Below are positions 8,168-17,278 of a stretch of 64,000 bases of DNA, piece after piece (positions within the stretch are counted from its first letter, which is position 1; each line of letters begins with the position of its first letter). The stretch lies in the NCBI GenBank assembly GCA_900113995.1, contig FORK01000003.1:94981-158980 (forward strand), in the 5' to 3' direction. The notes below the pieces were generated by a model. The model did not search any database. It saw only the letters and a list, made by a program, of their open reading frames with translations, and had not been told where the DNA came from. Origin of the DNA: Ruminococcaceae bacterium D5. GTDB lineage: Bacteria > Bacillota > Clostridia > Oscillospirales > Ruminococcaceae. A program made the position numbers and the translations under genes.

Positions 8168-9880
8168 ATGTCCAAGGGAATTATGTATGTAGACGATCGC
8201 CGCGTCGAATTTGACGGCGAAAAGAATGTGCTTTCGGTCATCCGCAAGGCAGGCATTTCGGTGCCGACCTTCTGTTACTACTCAGAGCTTTCCACCTACG
8301 GAGCCTGCCGGATGTGCGTGGTCGAGACCGACCGCGGCACGATCGAAGCTTCCTGCTCGATGGAGCCGAAGGATGGACTGCGGATCTACACCAATACACA
8401 GAAAACCCTGCGCTACCGCAAGATGATCCTCGAACTGCTGCTCGCGGCACATTGCCGCGACTGCACCACCTGCGAGAAGAACGGCGACTGCAAGCTGCAG
8501 GAGCTGGCCCGCCAGTTCGGTGTGCGGCGGGTGCGGTTCCCCGATACCCGCGAGCCGATGGAGAAGGATGAGAGCAGCCGCTCGATCGTCCGCGACCCCA
8601 ACAAATGCATTCTCTGCGGCGACTGTGTGCGGGTCTGCGACGAAATTCAGGGCATGGGGATTATCGACTTTGTTCACCGCGGCTCCAAGCTGCGGGTCAT
8701 GCCCGCTTTCAACCGCAGCATTGCCGAGACCAAGTGCGTCAACTGCGGTCAGTGCGCGGCGGTCTGCCCGACCGGCGCGATCACCCTGCGCAATAACATC
8801 GGTGAGGTCTGGCAGGCCCTTCAGGACCCGGGCAAGCGGGTGATCGCCCAGATCGCACCGGCGGTCCGGGTCGCTATCGGCGAGAGCTTTGGATTTGCGC
8901 CGGGCGACAACGCGATGGGCAAGCTGGTGGCGGCAATGCGCCGTCTGGGCTTCGACGAGGTGTATGACACCACTTTGGGCGCCGATCTTACCGTAATGGA
9001 AGAATCACATGAATTCCTCGAGCGGTTCAAAAAGGGCGGACCCTTCCCGATGTTTACCTCCTGCTGCCCGGCGTGGGTGCGCTATGTGGAGAACTCCAAC
9101 CCCAAGTACATTCCTCATCTCTCGAGCTGTAAATCCCCGCAGCAGATGTTCGGCGCCGTCATCAAGGAATCGCAGCGCCAGATTTCCACGCCCGACCCCC
9201 GCGAGACGGTTGTCGTTTCGATCATGCCCTGTGCGGCCAAAAAATTTGAAGCGGCGCGCCCGGAATTCTCCCGCAACGGAGTGCCGGATGTCGATTACGT
9301 TCTGACGACCCGCGGGCTTTCCACGATGATTAAGGAGATGGGCATCCAGTTCAGCGAGCTTGACGAGGATGCGCCCGACCTGCCGCTCGGCATGGGCAGC
9401 GGAGCAGCGGTTATCTTTGGCACCACCGGCGGCGTGGCCGAAGCGGTAATCCGCCGTGTTTCGGGAAAGAAAACCTACAATCTGCTGCGCGAGATTAAGT
9501 ACAGCGGTGTGCGCGGCATGGATCGGTCGGTCAAAGAAGCCGCCGTCCAGGTGGGGGATGACGAGATCAGGATTGCTGTGGTGCACGGCCTGAAAAATGC
9601 ACAGGAACTTCTCAAAAAGATCGAGCGCGGAGAGGTCTCCTATCATCTTATCGAGGTGATGGCCTGCCCCGGCGGCTGCATCGGCGGCGCCGGCCAGCCG
9701 TTCGGCCTGTCCCCTGAAAAGAACCTGCGTGCACGCGGACTCTACCGGGCGGATAAGGTGGCTCAGATCAAGAGTTCCGAGCAGAATCCGGTCATCTCGG
9801 CGCTCTACAACGGGCTGCTCTCTGAAGAGGCGCAGGCCCATGACCTGCTGCATACCCATTATGAGGATCAGAGCCGGTAA
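8168..9880 (+). CDS. hydA: [FeFe]-hydrogenase catalytic subunit HydA (group A3 type)
   Basis: A 570-residue hydrogenase large subunit that makes or consumes H2 in the cytoplasm. In order: an N-terminal [2Fe-2S] domain (CYYSELSTYGACRMC), a His-Cys [4Fe-4S] segment (HCRDCTTC...C), two 2x[4Fe-4S] ferredoxin motifs (CILCGDCVRVC, CVNCGQCAAVCP), then the H-cluster domain with all three signatures: TSCCPAW near residue 297, MPCAAKKFE near 353 and ACPGGCIGGAGQP near 498. A C-terminal extra [2Fe-2S] domain found in some longer HydA proteins is absent. Start ATG 8168, six bases after hydB, with AAGGAGG. Maturation genes hydE, hydF and hydG are not in the window. Confidence 0.95.
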   Translation: MSKGIMYVDDRRVEFDGEKNVLSVIRKAGISVPTFCYYSELSTYGACRMCVVETDRGTIEASCSMEPKDGLRIYTNTQKTLRYRKMILELLLAAHCRDCTTCEKNGDCKLQELARQFGVRRVRFPDTREPMEKDESSRSIVRDPNKCILCGDCVRVCDEIQGMGIIDFVHRGSKLRVMPAFNRSIAETKCVNCGQCAAVCPTGAITLRNNIGEVWQALQDPGKRVIAQIAPAVRVAIGESFGFAPGDNAMGKLVAAMRRLGFDEVYDTTLGADLTVMEESHEFLERFKKGGPFPMFTSCCPAWVRYVENSNPKYIPHLSSCKSPQQMFGAVIKESQRQISTPDPRETVVVSIMPCAAKKFEAARPEFSRNGVPDVDYVLTTRGLSTMIKEMGIQFSELDEDAPDLPLGMGSGAAVIFGTTGGVAEAVIRRVSGKKTYNLLREIKYSGVRGMDRSVKEAAVQVGDDEIRIAVVHGLKNAQELLKKIERGEVSYHLIEVMACPGGCIGGAGQPFGLSPEKNLRARGLYRADKVAQIKSSEQNPVISALYNGLLSEEAQAHDLLHTHYEDQSR

Positions 9881-10019
9881 TTCGGAAAATATTTTTTACA
9901 AAATGTTCATTCCCCCGGCGAAGCTGGGGGAATGAGCCGGCCAGGGAAGGGTTTTGTACCGGTAAACCACTCAAAAGATGCTGAAAATTTTCCTCTTGCA
10001 TCGCCCGCCTCGAAGTCCG
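9881..10019. other. Spacer after hydA with a hairpin
   Basis: The hairpin CATTCCCCCGGC...GCTGGGGGAATG (9908-9934) follows the hydA stop but lacks a clear T tract. The segment CAAAAGATGCTGAAAATTTT (9970-9989), read on the minus strand, resembles repeat units near 812 and 50050. No gene is seen. Confidence 0.4.
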
Positions 10020-10255
10020 TAAACGGGAGGCCCGCGGGCCTCCCGTTCTGCCCGGCGCGCCCGAGCGGAGGGCGGCACCGCTCACATCGCCTGCTACGCA
10101 GCTTATAAACAGGCAATAACCCCTCTGTGGATAGGTTGTTGCCGATCATTCAAAGGCTCTTGTTAGCTTCTCGCTTCGCCCGATGCTTGCAGCGAAAGCT
10201 TTTTTACTCTCCCCAGCAGAGCTGGCGGTTCTGTACACTAAAGCTATACAAAAGG
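10020..10255 (-). repeat. Dispersed two-hairpin element, copy C (reverse strand)
   Basis: Read on the minus strand it starts TTTTGTATAGCTTTAG right after the symporter terminator. Hairpin 1 (CCGCCAGCTCTGCTGGGG) spans 10211-10228, hairpin 2 (GCTTTCGCTGCAAGCATCGG, then GCGAAGC) spans about 10174-10203. The distal part repeats the GC-rich block of copy A (CCGCTCGGGCGCGCCGGGC, 10048-10078), joined to a GC-rich palindrome CGGGAGGCCCGCGGGCCTCC (10025-10046). Confidence 0.65.
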
Positions 10256-10293
10256 AAATAGGGGGAAACGGGTTCTGCGTTTCCCCCTATTTT
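10256..10293 (-). terminator. Terminator of the dicarboxylate symporter gene
   Basis: AAATAGGGGGAAACG pairs with CGTTTCCCCCTATTT; on the minus strand a T-rich tract follows and runs into repeat copy C. Confidence 0.85.
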
Positions 10294-10331
10294 GTTCAGT
10301 ATGAACAGTTTTTGCAGATGCGGGCCGCTTC

Positions 10332-11576
10332 TTATTTCTGCGCAACGGCCTTGGCGGCGCGGTTGTTTTCCCAGTTGGTAACGCACAGCGAACAGGAGAT
10401 GTCACCGGTGACGTTCAGGCAGGTACGGCCCATATCAAAGAGACGGTCGACGCCGTAGATAATCATGATCATATCGACGGGGATGCCCATGGCGGTCAGC
10501 ACCATAGCCAGCATAATCATACCGGCGCCGGAAACGCCCGCTGTGCCGATGGAGGCCAGCGTCGCGGTAACGACCACGGTGATCATTTGGCCCAGGGTAA
10601 GCTCCATACCGACGCAGGCGGCAAGGAATATGGTGGCAACGCACTGATAGATAGCGGTGCCGTCCATATTGACGGTCGCGCCGAGCGGCAGAACGAAAGC
10701 AGCGATGTCCTTATCTGCGCCGAGGTCCTCCGCGCACTCTTTGGAAACCGGCAGGGACGCAGTCGAGGAGGTGGAGGTAAAAGCGAAGATCATCGCAGCA
10801 GCGGCGCCCTTGAAGAAGGCCAGCGGGCTCACCTTGGCAAAGACGGCAACCGACGCGGAGTAAACGACAACCGCGTGAACGATATACCCCAGATAGGCGC
10901 AGAGAATCACGAGCGCAAGGGAACCTAGAATTTCGGCGCCTTGGGTGGCGACGACCCAGGCCATCATGGTGAAGACGCCGATGGGAGAGAGGCTGATGAT
11001 AAATGCCATCAGGCGGTTGATGACCTCATTGAACGAAACAACGATGTCGCGGCAGAGCGCGCCCTTCTTTCCAGCCGACAGAATCGCTCCGCCGAAGAAC
11101 AGGGCGATGACGATGACCTGAAGCATGTTGGAGGTTCGGAAAGCCTCCCACATATTGCTCGGGAAGATATTGACCAGCGTATCCATAAAATTGGCGGAGG
11201 TTGCCTTGTCCCAGACGGCACCCTCCTGCAGCTGCAGGGTCGGGAAAAGATTGGCCGCCCTGAATATGTTGGCGAACACCAGGCCGATGACGCAGGCAAT
11301 TGCGGTGGTAATCATGAAATAGGCGACGGTTTTCCAACCGACTGAGCCGACCTTCTTCATGTCGTCCATTGAAATGATGCCGTCGATCATCGAGAAAAGC
11401 ACGACGGGGACAACAATAAATTTCAGAAGGTTGACAAAGATCGTGCCGAACGGCTTGAGATAGTTTGTCGTAAAGGCGGGGCCTCCCTCAATAAAGTAGC
11501 AGGCGAGGCCGACAACGATTCCAAGAATCAGCGAGATGACGATTTGTGCTGGGAGTCCGAGTTTGTTCTTTTTCAT
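10332..11576 (-). CDS. Dicarboxylate/amino acid:cation symporter (DAACS family, glutamate/aspartate type)
   Basis: A 414-residue sodium- or proton-coupled carrier of the GltP/SstT superfamily. The family signatures are clear: the serine-rich re-entrant loop TSTSSTASLPVS, the NMDGTAIYQ motif on transmembrane helix 7 and the second re-entrant loop region IGTAGVSGAG. About eight membrane helices plus two re-entrant loops are expected. Start ATG 11576 (MKKNKLGL) has AGGGTGA just upstream; a start 36 bases earlier has no better site. It lies next to the glutamate-fermentation genes and downstream of an AraC regulator on the same strand, so glutamate uptake is the likely role. Serine, aspartate or C4-dicarboxylates remain possible. 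Confidence 0.88.
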   Translation of the reverse strand: MKKNKLGLPAQIVISLILGIVVGLACYFIEGGPAFTTNYLKPFGTIFVNLLKFIVVPVVLFSMIDGIISMDDMKKVGSVGWKTVAYFMITTAIACVIGLVFANIFRAANLFPTLQLQEGAVWDKATSANFMDTLVNIFPSNMWEAFRTSNMLQVIVIALFFGGAILSAGKKGALCRDIVVSFNEVINRLMAFIISLSPIGVFTMMAWVVATQGAEILGSLALVILCAYLGYIVHAVVVYSASVAVFAKVSPLAFFKGAAAAMIFAFTSTSSTASLPVSKECAEDLGADKDIAAFVLPLGATVNMDGTAIYQCVATIFLAACVGMELTLGQMITVVVTATLASIGTAGVSGAGMIMLAMVLTAMGIPVDMIMIIYGVDRLFDMGRTCLNVTGDISCSLCVTNWENNRAAKAVAQK

Positions 11577-11736
11577 ACGATTCACCCTAAATCCTTTCCT
11601 CTGTTTTTCCATATATCATGGAAATATAAATATTATATTGAAATTTTAACGTTTTGTAAATAACTATAACGAAGTCTTAGCAATTTCGCGCATGTATAAT
11701 AGAAAATAGGACTAATTTTTGTTAAATTATTCCAAT

Positions 11737-11766
11737 TAAAAGAGTCCGGCGATAAGCCGGACTTTT
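11737..11766 (-). terminator. Terminator of the AraC-type regulator gene
   Basis: AGTCCGGC/GCCGGACT stem with flanking A and T tracts, just downstream of the regulator stop codon. It separates the regulator from the symporter gene. Confidence 0.75.
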
Positions 11767-11782
11767 CAGAATCAGCGGGCCT

Positions 11783-12646
11783 TCAGATGCGGTCGCCGGC
11801 GAGGTATTCTTTGGCGTACCGCTTGGGGGAGGTGCCGGTCAGTGCGCCGAAGGTGCGGATAAAATGTTCATTATTGCGGAATCCCACCGCCTCGCTGACC
11901 TCCTGCACCCGCATGCCGGTGCGCAGCAGCTCGCGCGCACGCAGCACCCGGCAGTGGATCACATATTCCATGACGGAAAAGCCGGTGACCGCTTTAAAAG
12001 AGTGGCAGAGGTGGTATTTGTTCATGAAAAATCGGGTGGAAATGCTGTCGAGGGTCAGCGGCTCGGCAATGTTTTCCCCGATATACTCGAGGATAGGGGT
12101 AATCCTCGCAAAGTCGGGATTATAGCTGACGGTGCTGCGGTCAACCGTCTGAAAGTAGGAAAAGACCTGAAGAAGCAGGCTGAGAAGGGCGATTGTCGCT
12201 TTCATATCGCTGCCGAAGCCCTCGTTTTCCTTCGCCTGCTCGAGCTGGCCGAAAAGCCCCACCAGCTCGGCGGCCTGGCTGCGGTCAAGCTGTACCCGGT
12301 GAACCGAGCGGCGCAGGCAGGAGAGAAAATCAATCTGCGGCATCGAAAGCTCCTCCAGTGTGGAAGGGGCGATGTGTAGCACATAGCGGCGGTAGGACTG
12401 CCGGGAAAAGCTTTTATGCAGCGTGGCATCACCGATGAGAAACAGCTCTCCCCATGAGAGGGGATACAGCTCGTTCTCAATGAAAAAATCACCGCCGTCC
12501 GAAAGGGAGAGCAGAATTTCAATATCTTCATGAAAATGTGGACGATCCATGTGCCAGTTGTCGTCCCGGTTCAATTTGACCTGATATTTTGGCGCCTTCA
12601 CTGCGGTTACCTCCTGCGGAGAATCGTGAAAATCAATTTTATTCAT
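11783..12646 (-). CDS. AraC-family transcriptional regulator
   Basis: A 287-residue regulator with an N-terminal cupin-like ligand domain (HFHEDIEILLSLSDGGDFFIENE, then GELFLIGDATLHK) and a C-terminal double helix-turn-helix (residues about 190-285; PLTLDSISTRFFMNKYHLCHSFKAVTG and VSEAVGFRNNEHFIRTFGALTGTSPKRY). The start ATG 12646 was chosen because the cupin domain begins soon after it; the longer frame adds an unlikely basic leader. It is divergent from the gcd-gct-hgd operon and upstream of the symporter, so control of glutamate uptake or fermentation is a reasonable inference. The inducer is unknown and the ribosome binding site is weak. Confidence 0.88.
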   Translation of the reverse strand: MNKIDFHDSPQEVTAVKAPKYQVKLNRDDNWHMDRPHFHEDIEILLSLSDGGDFFIENELYPLSWGELFLIGDATLHKSFSRQSYRRYVLHIAPSTLEELSMPQIDFLSCLRRSVHRVQLDRSQAAELVGLFGQLEQAKENEGFGSDMKATIALLSLLLQVFSYFQTVDRSTVSYNPDFARITPILEYIGENIAEPLTLDSISTRFFMNKYHLCHSFKAVTGFSVMEYVIHCRVLRARELLRTGMRVQEVSEAVGFRNNEHFIRTFGALTGTSPKRYAKEYLAGDRI

Positions 12647-13078
12647 GATAGCATAAATCCGCAAGATATGCAAAGTATTAAAATTGCTCCAGTAAATCCC
12701 CCAAAATCTTGTTGGCGAAGATCCCCGGAAAAGCTTTAAATGCGTCGGAGTTCTGAACAAATTTTGACTTTTGACTTGTGAAAAGCGGTTTCTCAATTCG
12801 AAAGACAAGATACGCAAGATTTTTGCCAATTAGGGTTAATTATTAATCTGAATTGTGTGATATACTGTAGGCACCAAACAGGGGAAGCGTCTGAAAGCCG
12901 GTGCATGAGATGTGAAGAAGCTTTCAGCGGCACAACGGCAAAATGCTCTTGCGGAACCGTTCGCCCCGTGCCGGGGCGCGGGGAATGGGGTCGGCAGGAG
13001 TCATTTCCTCTGTGCAGCAGCCTGACGGATCAGACAACCCGCCGACGTTGACAAAGTACAGTTAGAAGGAGAATGGTC
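12647..13078. other. Divergent regulatory region with long leader before gcdC
   Basis: This 430-base space separates the AraC gene from the glutaconate operon. An extended -10 promoter (TGATATACT, 12858-12866) faces the operon. The transcribed leader of about 200 bases contains the hairpin CTGAAAGC...GCTTTCAG (12890-12930) and a GC-rich hairpin near 12961-12985. No riboswitch class is recognised. AraC-type binding sites are expected here but not identifiable by eye. Confidence 0.5.
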
Positions 13079-13552
13079 ATGAAGTATACTGCCACCCTCA
13101 ACGGAAGAACCTATGAGATCGAGATCGAGAGGACCGATGTGTTTCGCCCGCTGACCAGCGAGGAGATTGCCGCGGGCGTCGTTGCCCCTGCCGCTCCGAT
13201 CACCGTCTCCGCGCCCAAGGCCGCTGCGGCCCCCGCTGCGGCTCCCGCTCCTGCTCCTGCTCCCGCTCCTGCTCCCGCTCCGGCCCCTGCCGCTGCGGCT
13301 CCCGCTCCCGCCCCTGCTGCGGCTCCGGCTGCCGCCGGCGCCGGCACCATCTCCGCCCCGATGAGCGGCACCATCCTCAAGACCCTCGTTGCGGTCGGCG
13401 ACGCGGTGAAATCCGGCCAGTGCGTTCTGGTGCTTGAGGCGATGAAGATGGAGAATGAGATCTTCGCCCCCTGCGACGGTACTGTGAAGGAACTGTCGGT
13501 TTCTCAGGGCGCTGCGGTTCAGCCCGGACAGACCCTGATGGTCATCGGCTGA
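13079..13552 (+). CDS. gcdC: Glutaconyl-CoA decarboxylase gamma subunit (biotin carrier)
   Basis: A 157-residue biotin carrier protein. Residues 1-40 form the short N-terminal domain ([15 protein letters not shown]), about 40-85 are an Ala/Pro repeat linker (APAPAPAP), and 86-157 are the biotinyl domain with EAMKMENE, where lysine about 123 is the biotin attachment site. The carrier moves CO2 from GcdA to the membrane subunit, which drives Na+ export in known glutaconyl-CoA decarboxylases. AAGGAG lies seven bases before ATG 13079; an ATG six bases earlier is too close. It is the first gene of the operon and strongly resembles the carrier at 54656. Confidence 0.9.
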   Translation: MKYTATLNGRTYEIEIERTDVFRPLTSEEIAAGVVAPAAPITVSAPKAAAAPAAAPAPAPAPAPAPAPAPAAAAPAPAPAAAPAAAGAGTISAPMSGTILKTLVAVGDAVKSGQCVLVLEAMKMENEIFAPCDGTVKELSVSQGAAVQPGQTLMVIG

Positions 13553-13647
13553 TTTTCCGGAGAAAGCGTTTTGCATCGGTCGCCCCTTCCGCTTTGGGCG
13601 GCGGGGACGTGCGAATACAGTGAAAAGGAATAGTGGAGGTTTTACTT

Positions 13648-14598
13648 ATGGGAAAAGTGTATACCCTGTCTGAGGCGATTTCCAAGTTCGTCCATAACGG
13701 CGATCACATCTGCTTCGGCGGATTCACCACCAACCGCAAGCCCTACGCTGCGGTCCGCGAAATCCTGCGCCAGGGACTCGGCGATTTCATCGTAGAAGCC
13801 GGCCCTGCGGGCGGCGACTGGGATATGCTCATCGGCGAAGGCCGGGTCAAGGCCTACATCAACTGCTATACCGCCGACTCGGGCGTGACCAACGTCTCCC
13901 GCCGTTTCCGCGCCGCCTATGAGAAGGGCGAGCTGGTCATGGAGGACTACTCCCAGGACGCCCTCATGCTCATGCTGCACGCCGCTTCGCTCGGTCTGCC
14001 CTTCCTGCCTGTCCGTCTGATGCAGGGCTCCTCGCTTACCGATATGTGGGGCATTTCGAAGGAAGTCAGAAAGACCATCGAAAAGCTACCCGACGATAAG
14101 TTCGTTTATGTTGACAACCCCTTCAACCCCGGCGAGAAGGTTGTCGCCCTGCCGGTTCCCCAGCTTGACACCGCCATTATCCATGTTCAGAAAGCCTCTC
14201 CCGACGGCACCTGCGTGATCGAGGGCGACGAGTTCCACGACGTCGACGTGGCTGTTGCCGCCAAAAACGTCATTGTCACCTGCGAAGAGCTGATCTCCGA
14301 CGAGGAGATCCGCCTTGACCCGACCACCAACCGCATCCCGCCTTTCTGCGTCGCGGCTGTCGTGCATTGCCCCTACGGCGCTCATCCGTCCCAGTGCTAC
14401 GGCTACTACGATTATGACAACCCCATGCTCAAGGAGTACGGCGCCGCTTCCAAGACCGACGAGGACTTCAAGGCGTTCCTCGACAAGTATGTTTACGGCG
14501 TGAAGGACCACTACGAATATCTTGACAAGATTGGCGCGTCCCGCCTGCTCAAGCTCAAGACTGTTCCCGGCTACGGCTACGCGGCCACCGTCAAGTAA
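13648..14598 (+). CDS. gctA: Glutaconate CoA-transferase subunit A
   Basis: A 316-residue subunit of the enzyme that moves CoA from acetyl-CoA or glutaconyl-CoA to (R)-2-hydroxyglutarate, activating it for dehydration. It belongs to CoA-transferase family I; the early sequence GDHICFGGFTTNRKPYA and GPAGGDWDMLIGEGRV are typical of this subunit, and the length is close to that of the Acidaminococcus enzyme. GGAGG lies before ATG 13648 (the frame opens 15 bases earlier). The gene for subunit B follows after 19 bases. Partner genes on both sides give the substrate assignment; alone, another 3-oxoacid or dicarboxylate CoA-transferase would be possible. Confidence 0.93.
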   Translation: MGKVYTLSEAISKFVHNGDHICFGGFTTNRKPYAAVREILRQGLGDFIVEAGPAGGDWDMLIGEGRVKAYINCYTADSGVTNVSRRFRAAYEKGELVMEDYSQDALMLMLHAASLGLPFLPVRLMQGSSLTDMWGISKEVRKTIEKLPDDKFVYVDNPFNPGEKVVALPVPQLDTAIIHVQKASPDGTCVIEGDEFHDVDVAVAAKNVIVTCEELISDEEIRLDPTTNRIPPFCVAAVVHCPYGAHPSQCYGYYDYDNPMLKEYGAASKTDEDFKAFLDKYVYGVKDHYEYLDKIGASRLLKLKTVPGYGYAATVK

Positions 14599-14617
14599 GG
14601 TTAGGGAGGGTATTATA

Positions 14618-15424
14618 ATGGCTGATTACACCAACTACACCAATAAAGAGATGCAGGCCGTGACCATTGCAAAGGTCATTCAGAACGGTCAGATCGTCAT
14701 CGTCGGCACCGGCCTTCCGCTGATCGGCGCTTCGCTTGCCAAGCGCGTCTTCGCGCCCGGCTGCCAGCTCATCGTCGAGAGCGGCCTCATGGACTGCTCG
14801 CCCATTGAGGTTCCGCGTTCGGTCGGCGACCTGCGCTTCATGGCCCACTGCGCCGTGCAGTGGCCAAACTACCGCTTCGTCGGCTTTGAGGCCAACGAGT
14901 GGCTGCATGACAACGACCGCCTGATTGCTTTCATCGGCGGCGCGCAGATCGATCCCTACGGCAACGTCAACTCGACCTCGATCGGCGATTATCATCATCC
15001 CAAGACCCGCTTTACCGGCTCCGGCGGCGCCAACGGCATCGCCACCTTCGCAAACACCGTCATCATGATGCAGCACGAGAAGCGCCGCTTCATGGACAAG
15101 ATCGACTACATCACCAGCCCCGGCTATATCGACGGTCCCGACGGCCGTGCCAAGAAGGGCCTGCCCACCAACCGCGGACCCCAGATGGTCGTTACCGACC
15201 GCGGCGTTATGAAGTTCGACGAGAAGACCAAGAGAATGTACCTCGCCGGCTACTATCCCACCTCTTCCCCCGAGGACGTCATCGAGAACACCGGATTTGA
15301 GATCGATGTGTCCCGCGCCGTTCCGATCGAAGCGCCCGATCCTGAAGTCATCCGCATGATCCGCGAGGAGATCGATCCCGGCCAGGCATTTATCCAGGTC
15401 CCCAAGGAGGAGCCCAAGGCCTAA
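14618..15424 (+). CDS. gctB: Glutaconate CoA-transferase subunit B
   Basis: A 268-residue subunit carrying the catalytic glutamate of family I CoA-transferases. Glu54 in LIVESGLMDC aligns with the residue known to form the covalent glutamyl-CoA thioester in Acidaminococcus GctB. Later segments (FIGGAQIDPYGNVNSTSIGD, GSGGANGIATFANT) are typical of the beta subunit. It works with GctA as a heterooligomer in the cytoplasm. Start ATG 14618 has a GGGAGGG site; the frame opens upstream but overlaps gctA. gcdA follows 41 bases later, in the same operon. Confidence 0.94.
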   Translation: MADYTNYTNKEMQAVTIAKVIQNGQIVIVGTGLPLIGASLAKRVFAPGCQLIVESGLMDCSPIEVPRSVGDLRFMAHCAVQWPNYRFVGFEANEWLHDNDRLIAFIGGAQIDPYGNVNSTSIGDYHHPKTRFTGSGGANGIATFANTVIMMQHEKRRFMDKIDYITSPGYIDGPDGRAKKGLPTNRGPQMVVTDRGVMKFDEKTKRMYLAGYYPTSSPEDVIENTGFEIDVSRAVPIEAPDPEVIRMIREEIDPGQAFIQVPKEEPKA

Positions 15425-15465
15425 CACCCGACGGATCAGGACAAACGACAAGGAGGAAAACACCC

Positions 15466-17229
15466 ATGAGCAATTATTCGATGCCCAAATATTTTCAGAA
15501 TATGCCGGTGATTGGCCGTCCTCTGACCAACCCCAATGCGGAGAACGAAGCCGAGATCAAGGCGCGGGAAGCCGAGTTCCACGAGAAGGAAGAGGCAGCC
15601 CTGGATGCCGGCACCGTCACGACCGAAAAGCTGAACGCCCGCGGCGAGATGACCGCAATGCAGCGCGTCTATCACCTGATTGACGCCGGCACCTGGTGCC
15701 CGCTCAACACCCTTTACAATCCTGGCAACAACAAGGATGGATCGACCTCCATCGTCAAGGGCCTCGGCCGCATCGGCGGCAAGTGGGCGGTCATCGTCGC
15801 ATCGGACAACAAGAAGCTCGCCGGCGCGTGGGTGCCCGGCCAGGCCGACAACCTGCTGCGTGCTTCCGACACCGCCAAGATGCTGCGGATTCCGCTGGTT
15901 TATGTCCTCAACTGCTCGGGCGTGAAGTTCGACGAGCAGGAGAAGGTTTATCCGAACCGCCGCGGCGGCGGCACCCCCTTCTACCGCAATGCGGAGCTTG
16001 CCCAGATGGGAATTCCGGTTCTGGTCGCCATCTACGGCACCAACCCGGCCGGCGGCGGCTACCATTCGATCTCCCCGACCATCCTGATCGCCCATGCCAA
16101 TGCCAATATGGCGGTCGGCGGCGCGGGCATCCTCGGCGGCATGAACCCCAAGGGCCATGTTGACATGGAGAGCGCGCAGGCGCTGATCGATGCGACGGTC
16201 AAGGGGCCGAAGGTCGCGCCTCCCGGAACCGTTGCGATCCATCACAACGAGACCGGCTTCTTCCGCGAGGTCTATGCCGAGGAACAGGGCGTCCTCGAGG
16301 CGATCAAGAAGTACATGGAGTACACCCCCGCTTACAACCTTGAGTACTTCCGTGTTGACGATCCGCGCGAGCCGCAGTTCGATCCCAACGATCTTTACAG
16401 CATCATCCCCACCAACCAGAAGAAGACCTACAACACCTATGAGGTGATGGCCCGCCTCTTCGATAACTCGGAGTTCTTCGAGTACAAGAAGGGCTATGGT
16501 CCCGAGATGATCACCGGCCTTGCCAAGCTCGACGGCCTGCTGGTCGGCGTGATCGCCAACGCGCAGGGTCTGCTGATGAATTATCCCGAGTATAAGGGAG
16601 CCGGCGCAATGGGCATCGGCGGCAAGCTCTACCGCCAGGGCCTGATCAAGATGAACGAGTTCGTCACCCTCTGCTCCCGCGACAAGATTCCGCTGATCTG
16701 GCTGCAGGATACCACCGGCATCGATGTCGGCGACGACGCCGAGAAGGCGGAGCTGCTCGGTCTCGGTCAGGCGCTGATCTACTCGATCCAGAATTCCAAT
16801 ATGCCGTCGCTTGAGATCACCCTGAGAAAAGGCACCGCGGCCGCGCACTATGTCCTGGGCGGCCCGCAGGGCAACGACAACAACGTCTTCTCGCTCGGCA
16901 CCGCCGCGACCGAAATCTACGTCATGCACGGCGAGACCGCTGCCGCCGCGATGTATTCGCGCCGTCTGGTCAAGGATTCCAAGGCCGGCAAGGATATTCA
17001 GCCGATCATCGACAAGATGAACGAGCTGATCCAGCAGTATGCCGAGAAGTCCAGCCCCTTCTACTGCGAGAAGGACGGCCTGGTCGACAAGGTTGTGGAT
17101 ATGACGATGCTGCGCTCCTATATGAAGGCGTTTGCTTCCGCCTACTATCAGAACCCGAAGGCGGTCTGCCCCTTCCATCAGATGCTCACTCCCAGAACCA
17201 TGCGCGACTTCGAGACCTATACCAAGTAA
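15466..17229 (+). CDS. gcdA: Glutaconyl-CoA decarboxylase alpha subunit (carboxyltransferase)
   Basis: A 587-residue carboxyltransferase with two crotonase-fold halves. It transfers the carboxyl group of glutaconyl-CoA to the biotin of GcdC, giving crotonyl-CoA. The N half contains TSIVKGLGRIGGKWAVIVASDNKKLAGAW-type sequence and the oxyanion-hole region NPAGGGYHS; the C half contains MGIGGKLYRQGLIKMNEFV and YVLGGPQGND. The length matches that known for the Acidaminococcus enzyme. Propionyl- or methylmalonyl-CoA carboxyltransferases are related, but the position between gctAB and hgdC settles the substrate. No beta (membrane) subunit gene is nearby. Confidence 0.94.
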   Translation: MSNYSMPKYFQNMPVIGRPLTNPNAENEAEIKAREAEFHEKEEAALDAGTVTTEKLNARGEMTAMQRVYHLIDAGTWCPLNTLYNPGNNKDGSTSIVKGLGRIGGKWAVIVASDNKKLAGAWVPGQADNLLRASDTAKMLRIPLVYVLNCSGVKFDEQEKVYPNRRGGGTPFYRNAELAQMGIPVLVAIYGTNPAGGGYHSISPTILIAHANANMAVGGAGILGGMNPKGHVDMESAQALIDATVKGPKVAPPGTVAIHHNETGFFREVYAEEQGVLEAIKKYMEYTPAYNLEYFRVDDPREPQFDPNDLYSIIPTNQKKTYNTYEVMARLFDNSEFFEYKKGYGPEMITGLAKLDGLLVGVIANAQGLLMNYPEYKGAGAMGIGGKLYRQGLIKMNEFVTLCSRDKIPLIWLQDTTGIDVGDDAEKAELLGLGQALIYSIQNSNMPSLEITLRKGTAAAHYVLGGPQGNDNNVFSLGTAATEIYVMHGETAAAAMYSRRLVKDSKAGKDIQPIIDKMNELIQQYAEKSSPFYCEKDGLVDKVVDMTMLRSYMKAFASAYYQNPKAVCPFHQMLTPRTMRDFETYTK

Positions 17230-17278
17230 TAAATCAGCAGAGGCCGGGCCATGTCACCGCGCCCTGTAGGAGGATTTT

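Noticed and set aside
11712..11735. TTGTTAA-containing sequence upstream of the symporter as a second Rex site
   Set aside because: Only the left half fits; the right half TTCCAAT does not match TTAACAA.
12867..13064. Leader of gcdC as a riboswitch
   Set aside because: It has hairpins, but none of the conserved cores of glutamine, lysine, glycine, cobalamin or other common riboswitches could be seen.
15436..17178. 580-codon open frame on the minus strand
   Set aside because: It is the shadow of gcdA: it lies fully within that gene in the opposite strand, has biased low-complexity composition and no ribosome binding site. High GC makes long antisense frames common here.
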